The position numbers were made by a program, and so were the translations under genes. The notes under the pieces are model-generated. The model saw nothing but the letters and a program-made list of their open reading frames with translations. It was not told where the DNA came from and did no database searches. Below are positions 5,400-6,292 of a stretch of DNA of 6,292 bases, piece after piece (positions within the stretch are counted from its first letter, which is position 1; the number at the start of each line of letters is the position of its first letter). The DNA comes from Actinomycetota bacterium (GTDB lineage: Bacteria > Actinomycetota > Acidimicrobiia > Acidimicrobiales > Ilumatobacteraceae). The stretch lies in assembly GCA_009704065.1 (NCBI GenBank), contig WLEX01000075.1, forward strand, positions 1 to 6,292, in the 5' to 3' direction.

Positions 5400-6292
5400 T
5401 CATGAAAGGGCCTTTGAGCGTGGTAGCACCAGGGTAAACGTAGATCCTTCACCTTCACGAGACCTCACGTTCACCTCCCCGCCATGATTATTGGCCACAT
5501 GGCGCACAATGGAGAGTCCAAGACCTGTTCCACCTGTGCCTCTGCTTCTCGCCCTATCGACCCGATAAAACCGTTCAAAGATACGATCAATGCTGTCTGC
5601 GGGGATACCAATTCCGTGATCTTCCACCTCAACGATGTGAGTGCCGCCTTCACTGGTCACTCGAACAAGTACTGAATTACCTTCTTCGCTATATTTCACG
5701 GCGTTTTCAACCAGGTTGCTCACCGCGGACACAAGTTGAAAAAAGTCTCCCCACACGATGTGCTTCTCTTCACCGAGCTGAAGCTCGAGCGGAACTCCTT
5801 TTCGCAAAGCTATGGGTGAAACTCTCTCGATTGCATCTCGAACAACATCGCCCAAATTGATATTGGATGCAGACATTTCTCCACCTAGTTCGATGCGAGA
5901 GAGTTCTAGCAAATCATCGATGGTGCGCGACATGCGTTGCGCTTCAATCACCATGCGACCGGTCAAACGGAGTACCAATTCATCGTCGGTCTCCCCTTCG
6001 ATTGTTTCCGCTAATACCGAAATTGCTCCTACTGGTGTCTTGAGTTCGTGGCTCACATTGGCGACAAAGTCTGTTCGGACTTGATCGATACGCCATCTCT
6101 CTGTGATGTCGTCAATCACCGCTAGCGCACCACCATCTTCAAGCGGAATACCGCGAACCTCTATAACCCTTGGAGGAGGACCTGCAAGTTGAATTTCTTC
6201 CGTTCGTTGTTTGCCGCGCATCGCCATTGCCAACAATCGCTCGGTTGCAACTTCTACTAAAACATCTGCATGTCGTGCGCCAGCAATAGAAG
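5400..6292 (-). CDS. senX3: SenX3-like sensor histidine kinase (partial, N-terminus beyond window)
   Basis: A membrane sensor kinase that autophosphorylates on His and passes the phosphate to the adjacent regulator. The reading frame is open to the right edge, so the 296 visible residues lack the start and the expected N-terminal membrane helices. Counting from the first complete codon (6288-6290): the C-terminal half of a PAS-like domain to about residue 65 (ending VIDDITERWRIDQ); HisKA H-box FVANVSHELKTPVG with H81; N-box NLVENAVKYS from N192 (Mg-binding N196); DHGIG from D224; F-box RIFERFYR from 236; G-box GGTGLGLS from 253. All catalytic elements are intact. The H-box region is strongly SenX3-like. 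The order kinase then regulator, with a short gap, matches senX3-regX3 in mycobacteria. A TTG at 6236 is only an internal leucine codon, not a start. Confidence 0.93.
   Translation of the reverse strand, partial: SIAGARHADVLVEVATERLLAMAMRGKQRTEEIQLAGPPPRVIEVRGIPLEDGGALAVIDDITERWRIDQVRTDFVANVSHELKTPVGAISVLAETIEGETDDELVLRLTGRMVIEAQRMSRTIDDLLELSRIELGGEMSASNINLGDVVRDAIERVSPIALRKGVPLELQLGEEKHIVWGDFFQLVSAVSNLVENAVKYSEEGNSVLVRVTSEGGTHIVEVEDHGIGIPADSIDRIFERFYRVDRARSRGTGGTGLGLSIVRHVANNHGGEVNVRSREGEGSTFTLVLPRSKALS

Noticed and set aside
5375..5475. Two GTTCACC sequences (5375-5381 and 5469-5475) as PHO boxes for the regulator
   Set aside because: They are about 90 bases apart rather than in tandem 11-base repeats, and lie at the regX3 start and inside the kinase coding sequence.

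Overview
This is a 6.3-kb stretch of ordinary, gene-dense chromosome. It most likely comes from a planktonic actinobacterium of the class Acidimicrobiia (Ilumatobacter-like) or a close relative. The placement is an inference from protein style: an actinobacterial MreB, a SenX3-RegX3 pair, a metalloprotease of the actinobacterial Zincin_2/DUF2342 family, moderate base composition, and few Shine-Dalgarno sites. No rRNA, tRNA, mobile element, CRISPR array or phage gene was seen. No intergenic gap reaches 300 bases; the longest is 85 bp (1383-1467).

Layout. (1) 1-1382, minus strand: an apparent operon reading moaE, then a 68-residue membrane protein (4-base ATGA overlap), then mreB, which runs off the left edge. 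(2) 1383-1467: a divergent promoter region centred on a perfect 18-bp palindrome. (3) 1468-3471, plus strand: a membrane-anchored trypsin/HtrA-like protein whose catalytic triad appears lost, then a Zincin_2-family metalloprotease homologue with a shifted zinc motif (HELASH in place of HExxH). (4) 3410-4648, minus strand: a 12-helix major facilitator transporter whose 3' end overlaps the metalloprotease gene tail-to-tail by 62 bp. (5) 4658-6292, minus strand: a SenX3-like histidine kinase (5' end beyond the window) and its RegX3-like response regulator. The transporter follows RegX3 by 9 bases.

How the parts relate. The kinase and regulator form one phosphorelay, known in relatives for phosphate-starvation control. 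The transporter lies in the same transcriptional direction and may be co-transcribed with it. MoaE makes molybdopterin and MreB organises the lateral cell wall; their linkage here looks positional rather than functional. The two plus-strand genes encode protease-fold proteins that both look catalytically altered.

The best leads are: the probable pseudoprotease; the atypical zinc motif; the 18-bp palindrome, centred at -41.5 and -44.5 from the two divergent start codons; and a repeated promoter arrangement (TANNNT exactly 6 bases before the start codon of three genes) that suggests leaderless mRNAs. I found no convincing new multi-gene system. All family assignments are by eye from remembered family features, without searches.
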